From Oscheius sp. JU75 (Eukaryota > Nematoda > Chromadorea > Rhabditida > Rhabditidae): DNA of 64,000 nt. The stretch's first letter is position 1. The number at the start of each line of letters is the position of its first letter. The notes beneath the pieces are model-generated. The model was given only the letters and a program-made list of their open reading frames with translations, did no database searches and was not told the origin of the DNA. The stretch covers positions 5,890,001-5,954,000 of the forward strand of contig JASJZC010000005.1 in the NCBI GenBank assembly GCA_037178855.1. Reading direction: 5' to 3'. Made by a program: the position numbers and the translations under genes. Positions 1 to 12,299 of this stretch are shown here, piece by piece.

Positions 1-1556
1 ATTACCGACTCTACTTCCGTATGTTTCTAGCCATTTACCACCGAAAACCCGTGGTTTTAGGCGGCCCCAACGGGTACATCTCGCCGTGGCACGACATCCC
101 GCTCTACGCCAATGCGGAGAAGAAGATCTTCAACATGATTGTGGAAATCCCGCGCTGGTCCAACGCTAAGATGGAAATGGCCACGAAAGAGCCGCTGAGT
201 CCTATCAAGCAGGATGAAAAGAAGGGAGTGCCGCGATTTGTCCATAATATCTTTCCTCACAAAGGCTACATCTGGAACTATGGAGCTCTGCCTCAGGTAA
301 ATTACTTTCCCTTTAAAGATAAAGGAGGTAACCTAGCTCCTTGGGTGTCATAATTAGCTTTAAATCCGGTAACAGTCCAAATCTAGGCATTTCCCACTGT
401 CGTATAGTTATGTCTCACTACGACGTCATGTTTGGGCAGTGTATGGTCACACATTTCCATCTTGACCTGGAAAGAAGCAGTTATTCTTGTTGGCTTATCT
501 GAAAACGACCAGTTGTTCCAAAATTCGTGCTCACCATCTTGGAAACGATTTCCTTTCCGTTTTGGCGCTTAAGCCTGCTTTATTAAAATATACCGGAAAA
601 GAAGAGATAAGAAGAGACGACCCGATTTCTGTATGTGATCGGACTACCTTTTTAGTACAGGAAATGTGCCCTATAATTCTTTTCTTTCAGACCTGGGAGG
701 ACCCGAACCACGTCGTCCCTGACACCGGAGCGAAGGGCGACAACGATCCGATCGACGTCATCGAGATTGGTTCGAAGGTGGCCGACCGCGGAGCTGTTCT
801 CCAGGTGAAAGTCGTCGGCACTTTGGCTCTGCTCGATGAGGGAGAGACGGACTGGAAGCTCGTCGCCATCGACGTGACTGATCCTCTGGCCGAGCAGATC
901 AACGAGATCGAGGACGTCGAGAAGCACTTCCCCGGACTGCTCAAGGCCTCCGTCGAGTGGTTCCGCATCTACAAGATCCCGGCCGGCAAGCCCGAGAACG
1001 AGTTCGCCTTCAATGGCGAGTTCAAAGGACGTGACTATGCGAAGAAAGTCATCGACGAGACTCATGGATACTGGAAGGGCCTGATTAAGGAGAACGCTCC
1101 TAACCTCAATACGTTAGTTTCTTTTCGTTCTTTTCTATTGGTTGAGCTGGAAGGAGTAGGTACAGTACAGCCTAAAACGATAAAATGTCCACCAAATCGT
1201 AGTGATGTTTTGATGGATTTGGCGATTCGAGGATTCGAGGACCACAGCTGTAATTCCTAGCAAAATTGGGTGAATTTCACCACAAATCGATAAGTAACTC
1301 GTGTTGAATACTGGAAGTCTTACAGTTACAGCGTGACCAACACGAAACGGCTAACATTTGGAAAAATAAAATAAGCGAAATGATTGTAAATGTCCCCTTA
1401 TTTTTCAGCGAAAGCCGATCCGAAGGAGCCGTTCATCAGCTTACGGCCGAAGCCGCCAACTCTGTCGTCGAGAGGAGCATCGTCCACGGAAGCGAGTCGG
1501 CAGTTCCCGAAGATGTCGCCAAGTGGCACTACATCCAGGGTCACGCCAAGCTCTAA
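1..1556 (+). CDS. pyp-1: soluble inorganic pyrophosphatase, 5' end outside window
   Basis: Family I inorganic pyrophosphatase, which hydrolyses pyrophosphate to phosphate using Mg2+. Exons are 1-18, 61-296, 691-1112 and 1409-1556; phases agree and the stop is TAA at 1554. The first 18 bases end in YRLYF and join across a 42-base intron to the [10 protein letters not shown] stretch typical of eukaryotic enzymes. The metal-binding signature DNDPIDV is encoded near 742. The C-terminus ends GHAKL. About 273 residues are visible, so only a short N-terminal part (start codon, possible targeting peptide) lies upstream of the window. An AATAAA polyadenylation signal lies at 1583-1588, 27 bases after the stop. 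Codon use and conservation look normal. The family assignment is firm. The symbol is the C. elegans ortholog name and is inferred. Confidence 0.95.
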
Positions 1557-2223
1557 CCCACATCTCCCGTGCTCTGTTAAACAATAAATGTGTTCGTTTT
1601 TGTCATTTTTTCCTCGATAAAGTTTGTAATTTTTTGTTCAGTCCCGATGAAGAACTCTGGCTAGCAGAAGGCTGAAATAGACTAGAAACTTCTTAATTTT
1701 GCATGTGATCATGTTTCTCCAGCTATCTGTTCTGTAACGATAGAAGGGGAAGGATTGGTCAAAGACGAAGAAAATGGGCAGAAATGGGAGTGGTTACAAT
1801 TATAGTCAGCTCCTGGAACCAGTACGATGGCAGGAAACCTGAATTTCGAAGAATTCGGTATTCTCTCAGCTTGGCTATGATAACAGGAAAATAGGCGAAA
1901 ATAAAATTAAACAGGCAAGGGACGATTATATACCAGAAATAGCCATATTTTGGCCGAATTGATCCCCATGAACCCGAGAGATAGATGAGAATATGGTTTT
2001 TATGATCTGGAAACTTTGGTTGTCCAATATTTTCTTCTGCAGCGAAAGAACAGCGATTTTTTTTTTTGCAGATTTCCACGGGAAAAACTTCAAAGTTTCA
2101 GTGCCCGAACAGTTGGCCTCCTCAACTGGTCAAATAGTGTAACAAAGAGATCGATCGGATATGCAAATGACGTAACGATCATCTGCTGAGGGGAGGACAG
2201 ATGTGTGTCGGAGATGGCCCAGT
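1557..2223. other. intergenic, pyrophosphatase to tolloid
   Basis: AT-rich spacer holding the pyrophosphatase polyadenylation signal near its start. Both neighbours are on the + strand. I see no further gene, tRNA or repeat. The last 100 bases should contain the tolloid promoter and 5' UTR, but no TATA box is obvious. Confidence 0.5.
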
Positions 2224-5200
2224 ATGCTCCTCGTCTGTCTGCTCTTTTTTCTTCCTTCTCCAGCTGAGTCAATTCCCGGACTCTCGCAGGCAATTCTTCA
2301 GCCAATAAATGGAGAAATTTCGAGAATTCGGAGAGCAGCGACGGCCAAGAAGGAGCGGATATGGCCGGATGGAGTCATTCCCTTCGTGGTGACGGCGAAT
2401 TTCTCAGGTTTGTTCAGTTTTTCTTTTCCCTAGGCTTTTGACGCTGATTACAAGCATTAGGAAGAGATAAAATGCAACCTTCAACGGTATAAAACAAACA
2501 GAGGAGTGCGAATTTGTGACAAAATACAGGAAGGAAAGTCTTTCAAGTTTTCAGGAGAGCACAGGAACCTCTTCGTGCGAGCCATGCGCCACTGGGAGAA
2601 CTACACGTGTGTCTCCTTCGTGCCCCGAGAGTCCCATCACAAACACTACATCATGTTCACGGTGGACAAGTGCGGGTTAGTGTCACTATCTCATTCAGAC
2701 CAAACTCATTCCAGATGTTGCTCCTATGTCGGAAGACGCGGAGATGGACCTCAAGCCATTTCCATTGGAAAAAATTGTGACAAGTTCGGTATTGTGGTAC
2801 ACGAACTCGGTCACGTTGTGGGCTTCTGGCATGAACACACGCGACCGGATAGAGACAACTTTGTGGACATCTTCTACAAGAGCATACAGCCAGGTGAAGG
2901 CTATGACTGGAGAAGAAGCTGAAACACCTGTAGTGCGAAAGAACTAAGATGTCTGTGGAGATAAAAATTCTGGGGAGCCAAACTGGGTATTGTCAGTGCT
3001 TGACTAGAAGCTGGAAATATGGAGCGGCTGCCCCATTAATTTCTAGACGGTTCCCTCCAATTTAACTAACTAGTGGCCCTTATAAATACAGTCGGATGCT
3101 CTAAACTTTCGGAAAGAGAAGACTGTGTACTGTTTGTTCGACAGATCTGTTTGGGTAGTACCTAATCAAACTTTTACCTTCGTAGGACAGGACTACAACT
3201 TCGACAAGGCCAAACATGAAGAAGTGGATTCCCTGGGCGAAAGCTACGACTTCAACTCAATCATGCACTATGCCAGAGACACTTTTTCTCGAGGAGCCTT
3301 TCACGACACAATACTCCCGAAACCTAGTTCTGGTAAGACATCCTCCAGGTCACTCCTAGACTCTTCTCTAGGGTTCCGGTCTGAAATCGGCCAGAGAGTT
3401 CAGCTGTCCGAGGGAGACATCCGTCAGGCCGCCAAACTGTATAAGTGAGCCCATAACACTAACGGTTCAGCTCATAACATGATCAGATGTCCGGTCTGTG
3501 GAGAGTCTCTTCTCGAAGAGACAGCGTCCTTGGTAGCACAGTCGTCCGGAAAATGTGTCTGGAGGATCATTGCACCGGCTGGGAACACTATCTTTCTCAA
3601 TTTGACTGGGAGTTTTCTCCCCGTACCAAAAAACGGATGTATAGCTGAGAATTCGAACTACATTGCGGTCAAGGACGGCTACTCGGCCAGAGCACCGCTC
3701 CTGGGTAGAAGACGGTGGTCTCCTTCAATTCCATACGATTTAGACAAGATCTGTGGAGATGAGCAGGCGTATAGGACAGTAGTCTCCTCTACAAGCCGTC
3801 TGTATGTGGAAATAAAGACGGTGGTAGTGCCACAAGCTCCCATAGGACAGTACTTTTCGGTCTGTGGAGGTCCAATAGACGCGAACGAAGGAATCATACA
3901 AGTGGGTGGCGAGTCCGTTAAGAGGACACGACTGTTATGACAAAGTCAGATATGCTTGAAATGGTGTTATTCATGTCAGTGGCTAGCTCTCTATTTGAGT
4001 GAGGACCCCAGACTGCAAACAGCAGCTGAAAACTTCCCGTGGAATCCGAGGATCTTGTAGGCTAATCTTTATGCTTCCTCAAATATCCGATGTTGAGTTT
4101 GTACGAGTCTGTGACTTCTCAAATAGCTACAGTATATGTGCCCCGCTAAGATGGCTGGCAGCGTGGTACCCAATCTTTGAAAAGATTTCTGATATCCTTC
4201 AGGGGATCTGTTACCACTGACAGGAGTCAGGTGACCGGGTGGTATGCTTCCCAGATTAGGGATACAGACAAATTAGAGTCCGCGGTCGATAAGGGATTAA
4301 CCAAAAAGGGAAACAAAGTTAATAGTTCTTTCAAACTCCAGTTCCAGAGTCCCCGCTACCCAGAAGCTTATCCTCCCGGTGCAGACTGTCTCTGGACAAT
4401 GCGAGTTCCCGAAGGCTTCCAAGTAGCTGTCCACATCGTCTTCTTTCACGTAGGAATCGTATTTTGTAACAAACTATCTTCATTTTCAGCTAGAGCAGCA
4501 CAAAGACTGCATCTACGACCGTGTCGTTTTTACAGAAGATGGGGCAGACGGGCCCGTCATCGACACTTTGTGTGGACTTTTGTCCGACACTCAAGTAGTG
4601 ACGAAGAGCAGCAATACTATGGGTATACGGTAGGCTCTGGAGAGAGGGATAGCCAGACAGTACAGATCCAGGTTTTTTTCCGACAACTCTGTTCAAAAGA
4701 TGGGCTTCGAGTTGCGCTTCGAGCGCGAACTGGACGAATGCGCCAAGGGGGATCACGACTGCGAGCATATATGTCTGAACACGATCGGAGGATTCAGCTG
4801 TGACTGCCGGCAAGGATTTTCGTTGAGAGCTGATAGGAAGACATGTGAAAGTGAGCTCTCAGCCTTTTTCAATGCACGAGTTACGGCGTACTGACAGACG
4901 GGGTCGTGACAGACACGAATAGTAGTTTGCATAGTAGATCGGTAAACCAGCTGTTCCTCTCCAAAACACTTCTAGTGCAGCCTTATCTAGAAAATCTGTT
5001 TGATTTACAAAACCAGTTCAAGGCTGAACATTGCTCTTTAAAGTACTAAAACTAAATACGGCTTTGGAAACATTGGATATCTGGAAACAGGCGCGTTGAA
5101 AGGTAAAATTCGCCGGGCTCCCCCGCTTAAAATCAGTTTGTTTTAGATTTTTTCCGCTCTTTCAACTTTTTCGAGTTCCAATAGGCATATTTTATATGTT

Positions 5201-6645
5201 TATTCGTGAAACACAGTTAGAGGGTCACAGGTTCAGGTGGTTCGCTGAAAAGTGATGTTCAGGCACCTGTGGGGGTCACCTAACCGGATCCAAGGGCTTC
5301 TTCTCCAGTCCCATGTTTCCTTCCTTCTACCCGCCGAACAAAAACTGTGTGTGGAACATTGAGACTAAGGAGGGACAACATCTCTACCTGAACTTTACCT
5401 CTTTTAACGTCGAGGTAGATTCTTGTTTCACGGAAAATAATAAAGTTTAGGGTCTGAAATCAGAGTGTACCTATGACTACGTTCGAATAGCTAACGGGGA
5501 AAAGATGTGTGGGGAGATGACCCAGCCTCTACTTCTATCCTTTCACACGAACCAACTCCGAGTGGAATTCGCCTCGGATTCCTCGGTTGAACGTCGAGGA
5601 TTTGCTGCCAACTACATCGCTGATGACGACGAGTGTCAAGAGAACAATGGCGGCTGTGAACAGATTTGTCGAAACCGCCTGGGCAGCTATGAATGTGGCT
5701 GTCTTCCCGGGTTCGTTCTCATCGCGGATGGACACAATTGCAAGGAAGGAGGTTGTTTCTTTGAGCTCAGTGCCCCTTCTGGAGAGATTGCCTCGCCTGA
5801 CTTTCCTCAAGACTACCCGAAGAATCTCAACTGTACTTGGCATTTCGTGACGACACCAGGACATCGACTCATGCTGACTTTCTCGTCCTTCCAGGTCGAG
5901 GAACACTCTCAGTGCAAGTACGACGCAGTCAGTATCTACGATGGAGGGGACAGTACAGCTGCGCTGGCGGGTGAGTCATTCGGATTTAGACTATATACCC
6001 TTGACTCTTCCGAATAACAAAGTTTCAGGCGTCTACTGTGGCGTGACAGTCCCTCCGCTCCTACTTTCGACCAGCAACCAACTCTTCCTCTCCTTCTCAT
6101 CCGACGCCTCCGTCTCCAGAAAGGGCTTTGATGCCCAGTATGCTTCAGTTTGCGGAGGCTCTTTGACGGCGGAAGAGTCAGCTCTGCCATTTCTTGTAAG
6201 TATCACTGACATATTTTCTAGAGTTATATGCAGATCTATTCCCATGCCGCCTACAGCGACAGCCGGTACCCTAAGGGACAGGACTGTTGGTGGAGGATCA
6301 GCGCCAGTTCGGGTCGGAGATCTGTTCAGCTGTCTTTCACTTCTTTTCATATCGAACACGATGATGGCTGTCAGTATGACTATATAGAGGTAAGACCGTT
6401 TTAATTACGGTCCAGTCACGATCCCCCCCCAATACTTTTAGTCACTCTATCAAGTTCAGATCCATGACGGTCTAGAGCAGACACCTGACTCTCTGCTTGG
6501 TCGTTTTTGTGGAGACTCAATTCCTCCCGTCGTATCCAGTTCATCCTCTTCACTTCTCCTCATCTTTCATTCGGACGATACTGAGGACGAGAAAGGCTTC
6601 GTGGCCGAGTATCGAGAGGTCTCTCGTCGTGCTCCGAGTCCGTAA
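2224..6645 (+). CDS. nas-39: tolloid/BMP1-type astacin metalloprotease
   Basis: Secreted zinc endopeptidase of the BMP1/tolloid class, which in animals processes procollagens and releases BMP ligands. Fifteen exons (2224-2407, 2555-2675, 2715-2893, 3186-3332, 3372-3444, 3487-3704, 3744-3901, 4342-4449, 4490-4629, 4672-4850, 5263-5414, 5451-5970, 6029-6195, 6234-6389, 6460-6645) sum to exactly 896 codons. The order is signal peptide ([16 protein letters not shown]), RIRR furin-like site, astacin domain (about residues 40-235), CUB1, CUB2, EGF1, CUB3, EGF2, CUB4, CUB5, which is the full canonical tolloid order. The zinc motif [13 protein letters not shown] and Met-turn SIMHYA are intact. The EGF modules carry DEC starts. 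Ten of the 14 introns are 36-70 bases. The propeptide is only about 20 residues, much shorter than in vertebrate BMP1; an upstream exon could have been missed. The start was chosen as the only ATG before the signal peptide. Confidence 0.93.
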
Positions 6646-8055
6646 TCTGTTGTTACCATTGTTGTAATCTTTTATTTTGTATGGTGTTAAATAACGTAGG
6701 CGAGGAAGTTCCGTATTCCTTCGTTGCTGCAGAAATGGTATACGATCTCGTACATCATGAGACGTTCTTGAGGTTTGACTGGCTAGCATCCGAAACGAAG
6801 TGTCTTGGTTAGAGAACAGATTAACTTTCATCTCTAGACCTACACCGAATCTCCCTTACCTGATTCATGATCATGTGAACTTTCTCTTGACCATGCCCTT
6901 TGCTAAGTTCAGCTGCTTACTTTGAACGATTGGAACATTTCCATTCGGGTCGAGACTGGAGAAGAACAAGAAGGAAGTAGCGGAATATTTGGATATGTCA
7001 GTTAGACTGATTCGACTACTTTTATACTAACGTTTTGGGTGGGGGTAAGTGATGAGTTAATTGAAAAAATATCTCGCACGTGACAGACGCGGATACTCAC
7101 CACTATTATACTACCGAGGAAGCACCGGTCAAAATTCCCATGTTTGACTGGATCTGCTGATAAATTCAACGAAGAAATCGGCGAGAAAATGATATATTGC
7201 ACAGAATGACCCTTTAGGCACAATGAGAGTATATGGCACGTTGGATCCACCTACTCTGACTTTATTGCGAAAGATTCCAGTGGTCTAGCTATTAAAAAAA
7301 TTTTGCAACTACAATACTTGGAGTCCTAGTCAAAAAAAGTTTTATAATTGAAAGTTAGAAACAAGCTAGCAGCAAAAAGTTCAGAAGATGCAGACAATCA
7401 TACGGTTTGGCAGTTACAACACTTCGAGGACAACAGCTTTTAACTCCTTTTCTTGATAGGTTCCACTCGCCGTCTTCTCCAATTCGCAGTCTTTTAGAGA
7501 AGGACAAGAGCCAAGTCAGCTGGGAGATGGAGACTTGAAGAAAATCAGTCGTCTCATGGCTGAAAAGAATAGAAAGAGGGGCATCGGTGAGCAGTACTAT
7601 CAGGACAAGACAATCAAGAGGCTGACTTCTAGGACCCAAGCTGTTAAAATTTAACGAAGCATCCATCTGTCGATTCCGAAGACCCAGAAGACCTTTCTAC
7701 TGCTGAACAAGATTAATTCTGAAGACCGTAGAATCGACGTGGTCCAACGAATTGGAGTCAAGCAAAGGAAATGTCTCTACTTCTGAAGAGAATCGGTCAG
7801 GGAGGAGACAGTACAGTCAACAAGAATTACATTTTACAAATCTTTATTGACCAAGTATAAATGGAAATTAAATAAGAAGGCACTTGAGCACAGATTCTAA
7901 TTGCGTTGGTCTTTGGAGTCTTGTTTTGGCGAAAGTATTTGCTTCAATAAAATAAATCTGGATCAGAAATGAAGACACGCGTCACGTTTTCTCACTCTCT
8001 CTATCACTCTTATGTACAAACACTGGAATTGTAGGCAGATTGGACTGGCGGGAAC
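6646..8055. other. convergent intergenic region, tolloid / CC-domain gene
   Basis: Separates two genes pointing at each other. No open frame here shows family similarity or splice support. It contains a truncated tRNA-Asp-like sequence (7070-7120, minus). Otherwise AT-rich, low-information sequence. Confidence 0.5.
7070..7120 (-). pseudogene. tRNA-Asp fragment, 5' half only
   Basis: On the minus strand the sequence begins TCCTCGGTAGTATAATAG, then continues through a D-arm and an anticodon loop reading CTGTCAC (GTC anticodon) to GCGAGAT, as in eukaryotic tRNA-Asp. After that the expected T-arm and 3' acceptor are absent and replaced by an A/T run. The D-loop has a few extra bases. It is therefore a truncated tRNA-derived relic, not a functional gene. 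Confidence 0.6.
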
Positions 8056-11000
8056 TTAGAACTTCTTGGACTTCTTTCTGAAGTAGCAGCAGACCTGAAA
8101 GTTCAAACCTTTCAATACAATTTAGGATAACAAACCATGCACTGGTTTCCGTTGTTCTGTCCGACCTGACAGACAGACTGGCCGGGACACTGGTAGTTCT
8201 GATTGCAGCTGCCGATCTGGACTCCTCCGGTGCAACCGCACTGGCTGTTCTGAGGAGGCTGAGTAGGCACGTACGGAGCGGGAGTGGGAAGAGAGGCTGG
8301 GGTTCCCTGGGTGTCCCAGACACAGACCTAAACAATTGGACAGGATGAGTACAGAATGAGCGACTGAACCTGAGAGTTGACGTCGAAGCTGGTTCCGGGG
8401 GCACAGGGCATACGCTGCCATCTTCCACAGAAGAGATTGTTGGGGGCAGGCTGACACTGGAGGTAGTGGGTACGAGACTGGGGATCGACGGCAAGGGGAT
8501 CGACCATCCAGGAGCAGATTCCCTGAAAGATAGAGACATGAGTATGAGTCAAGAGTCTGAGTCAGGGATAGTCTAGTGGGGATAAATCGACGGATAGGGA
8601 GATAGTAGCAGTCAGAGTATGAGACAAAAACAAACGAAACGAAGGTCACCAGAGCAGGGTCTAAAGACATGAAAGTGGGTGAGCAGGGGCTCAAAAGATC
8701 CAAATTTTCAGATTGGGTAGTCAAATCGGACCGGGGAAGAAAATAGAATGAGTTTAGTCGGGACACTGTATGATTCGATCGAACCAGGGACTACCAGTCA
8801 ACATGTTGTTGAGATCCAGAGTTAACGGACTGCCTTGAAAGGTATACAAATAGTGTGAGGGAAGGTCCGTTCCTCTCTGGACTATGGGGACTGGTCAAGA
8901 GTCTAGACAAGCTGGTATGCGAATGATATCTGAATGAGAATAGTCTTTACCTGGTACTGAGCGTTCTGAACTCCTCCTTGAACCAGAGGACAGGCCTGGG
9001 GCTGAACGATGGCTGGCTGCTGCTGGGGACAGTACTGCTGCTGAGTGGTAGTGGTCTGACAGTTCACTGGAGGAGATTGGCACTGGCAGGGACTGGCCGA
9101 AGGGGTAGTAGGTGCCGGGGCCTGCTGTTGGCAGCACTGAACCGAGAGAAGGATCTGCTCATTCTGGGCATTGTTGGAGACACAGGCGCACTGGGGCTGC
9201 GACTGGGGACAGGGACACTGTGGGTACTGGTTGAACTGGATACGCTGGGACGACTGGGGAGAACGACGGACGGCTCCGCTGTTCAGAGGAATGTTGCGTG
9301 GCTCGAGAATTTCGGGACTGGGACAGACGCAGTTGGCCTCGCCGTTGGGACAGGTGCACTGACGGGGAGCCTCACGAGTCTCCTCTACGAGGAACTGCGA
9401 GGCAGTCTGAGGAGGACAGAACTGGTAGGCTGTGGCGTTCGCAGAGTTGCAGAGCTCCTGCTGACGGGCGACCGAGCGGACGGTCTTGCAGCGACGAGCA
9501 GAGGCTACAAATTCGTAGCCGGGAAGACATTCGCGTAGGAGCCAGATTCCGAGATCGTTTCTGAAAGATCTTTTGATTTCTTCCTTTCTCACTCCTTCCC
9601 TCCAGTCTCTCCTCTCACCCCCTCCCGAAAAAAGTCAGGTCAACAGTTCCTGCAACTCGACACCCCCTCAGGTCTCACCCTCCTCCTGTTTTGCTCCCGA
9701 ACCATAACAAACACCATTAGGTAGAGAGGAGAGACTGGCTCGTCCTTGGCAAAACAGTGAAAGGAACTAGTCACTTTACCATGCGCAAGCTTGACCACAC
9801 TGTTTGCTCAAGTCGCCACACAGCTGTTTTTCGCCAAGGCTGGAACGAATGCTTGCTCGAGCTTAGACAACAAGTGCAAAGAGTTCTCTGAGCTGAGAGA
9901 GTATCGAAAGTCCGTCGACTGTCTGTAATCATTCGGAGTCAGGTAGTCAAGTGATCGGGAAGGATTGATTCAGAAGATTCAGATAGATAATCAAGTGATC
10001 AACTGGGATTGAATGGTGAACAGTATGAGTCAGAAGACTGTAGCAAAACTAATTGAGAGTGAGCGACCGAAATTCAGTAGCTGAGCAACACTCCTTCTCG
10101 GGTAGTCAGGCACGGCAATTGGTTGCCAGCGAGTATGGGACAAGGAATTGAACCCAAGCTAGTTGGACTGGTCAAGTGAAAGACAGAGAGTCAACACTCT
10201 TTCTCGGGTAGTTAGGGAATGGGAATCATTGCTAGAGAGTACGGGTCAAGCCGAAGCTACTGGTCAAGTAGTCAAGAATCAACTCTGTATGGTTCCCTCG
10301 GTCCAAAAGAACACGGAAGCATCGCTGTTTGCCTACCTTTTTGTGCGTATCCAGAGTCCCATTTCTGCTCAACTGTTCCTTCCAGACGGAACCAACCGGT
10401 CTGCCATGAACTTTGAAACTCTTCCACGCCGACTAAACTACCGAAAAACTGGGCCCAAAATGGCACGCAGCTGGGAACTTCCGCAAAAATAGTTTCTAAT
10501 AGGAACTACTAAGAGGCTTAGCCGGCATCCCCCTCGATTGTTTGCAGATGTTTTTGGAGTTTGATCTAGGGGGAGGGAGGGGACTGGACGCGAGCGATTT
10601 AAAGAGGAGGATTAGGGCTGTTTGTCCTTTTGTTTGGAAAGAATCACGTCCTTGGTGGGGACGAGTCAGAGGAAGCTTGTTGGCAGTCCGGGAGGAGATT
10701 AGCGGACGGTTTGTGTCCAGATGACTGACTGGTCCTTGGACAGAATCTAGTGAGGATCTTTCTATCGCAAGTGTTTATCTCAAAGAGTCCATTAAGCAAG
10801 ACTAACACGTATCCTTAGTAAGGGTATAATCTCTCTGAAGAACTTGGTGGGGACGAGTCTCTCTTAGATCTGAACCTTACTCTATAGATCGGAGTGAGCT
10901 CTGGGACTATCTCTCACGACCATCTTATAGGGTCTCCATCTTTCAGTTTATAGTGGGAATGAGTCAATGGTACGAACTATAAGATACTTTTGATAGGACA

Positions 11001-12248
11001 TACCAGACCGGATCTCAACAATCAAGTACTCTCGTTTCGCACTAGCTTCTTAGACCTGAAGAGTTCAGTAGCTGTCCCTCACTCTAGTGTATCTCCAAGA
11101 GTTTCTCATATCTATAGTGGCGATCTCTCATTCCATAGGCCAGCTCTGTAGTAAGTTTGATCTCGCGACCACTCTCCTATGTATAACACAGCGTGCATGA
11201 TCCCTCAAGGACCGGCACATGAGAGGCGCGAAGAAGCTCGCGTCTGTGCTCCGCTGTTTGAGATCTCCAGTGGTATCCCCTTGACCGGTCCGGACAGAGC
11301 GTCTTTGCTTCTCGCCACAGCCTACGTCACATTAATAACCCTGTTCCGGATTGCTAAACCAATTGGAAACACCGGTCAATGGACACAGAAGAGAGCATAT
11401 GGGGGAGGGAGAGAGAGAGAGCAAGGACGGAAACAAACAGTAACTAGACTGGGAAGGAGTGCTGGGTCGACCTTTGCTTCATTGCCTGTGGGAGAATATT
11501 CTGAACTACTAGAGAGAGGACTTTTGGACTGCCTTTCGAAAAAGCTGATTGACTGATGTGAACTGACAAAACGTAGTGAACACCTGGACCTTGCTAGATA
11601 GTCGAGTGATTACTGATGGCTATCTGCCATTGGTCTGATCAGAGACCCGAGCGTTAAGAAATGACACAGAGACTGTTCTGGAGACTGACTACCAATGTAC
11701 GCATAACGTGCTTTCGCTATCCTATTCGGTCAAGAGACCACTGGAGTTCGGAGAGATTGACTGTTCTGTGCTCTCTCTCGCTCTCTCTCTGTATATGCTT
11801 ATCCTAACTGATCTTTTAAAAGATCAAATCGTATTCGAAATAAGTCGGAACCTGGCCTTAACCTTGTACACCTTCTCTAATGTTTGAAGTTGATCGGGAC
11901 GACCTACAGCTACTGAAAATTAGAAACCCAAAAACCATCCCAAAAAAACAATATAAATGAAATTGCCCCACCTGTCAGCAGAGAAGGAGCTCTGTCGCAC
12001 GCACTCGACGTATCTATTCGGATCTCCCGTAGCTCTGGGGAAGCTGGGCAGTTGGCAGATGTCGCCAAGGATAGCTCGCCAGAATTGCGGAGTTGTTTCG
12101 CCGGACTTTTCGTCTTCGGCAGCAAACACTGTGCCTACAAAAGATTTAAATAGAAAAGGACAAAAAATTAGAAATGTTTGGAATAAGAAACGATATACGA
12201 ACCCGCGGCGAATGCGGCAACGAGGATAAGGCGCGTGCTGCTGAACAT
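8056..12248 (-). CDS. secreted chitin-binding-like / CC-domain protein, Cys- and Gln-rich
   Basis: Predicted 400-residue extracellular protein. Minus-strand exons: 12203-12248, 11972-12134, 8951-9560, 8370-8522, 8136-8327 and 8056-8094; phases agree and lengths total 401 codons. Signal peptide MFSSTRLILVAAFAAG. Two divergent peritrophin-A/CBM14-like modules can be traced by the pattern Y-x2-C, W-x3-C-x-PG-x2-F, C: one spans the exon 2/3 junction (residues about 35-100), the other is in exon 4. Between them lies a Pro/Gln/Cys-rich region with repeated CPCP, CACV and CQCQ motifs. The C-terminus is a CC-type module ending in two adjacent cysteines and a basic tail. CC domains are mainly known from nematodes. 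A cuticle, eggshell or other chitin-associated role is inferred from composition only. The second intron is 2,411 bases, very unlike the 33-68-base introns elsewhere in the gene except one of 428. Confidence 0.75.
9561..11971 (-). other. long intron 2 of the CC-domain gene
   Basis: A 2,411-base intron on the minus strand, bounded by GT at 11971-11970 and AG at 9562-9561. It contains GA/CT-rich tracts near 11409-11424 and 11770-11792, an imperfect direct repeat of about 55 bases (10090-10150 and 10193-10255), and a perfect 16-base palindrome at 11810-11825. I see no coding exon or tRNA in it. Confidence 0.6.
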
Positions 12249-12290
12249 TTGTCTCACTGTGCTGATGCCCTTCTCCGGCCCTGAAGGCCC

Positions 12291-12299
12291 TCTTATATG
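12291..12299 (-). promoter_or_regulatory. TATA box of CC-domain gene
   Basis: ATATAAGA on the minus strand, about 45 bases upstream of the ATG at 12248. Position and sequence fit a core promoter with a short 5' UTR. Confidence 0.55.

Noticed and set aside
5535..5906. Minus-strand open frame of 123 codons within the tolloid gene
   Set aside because: It is antisense to the conserved EGF2/CUB4 exon, with no domain or splice support.
6196..6221. A 26-base intron in tolloid
   Set aside because: A second AG twelve bases later gives a 38-base intron in the same phase, matching the usual size and the CUB5 alignment.
8978..9538. Plus-strand open frame of 186 codons opposite the CC-domain gene
   Set aside because: Leu/Gly-rich shadow of the Cys/Gln-rich exon on the other strand; the minus-strand reading has a signal peptide, domains and matching splice phases.
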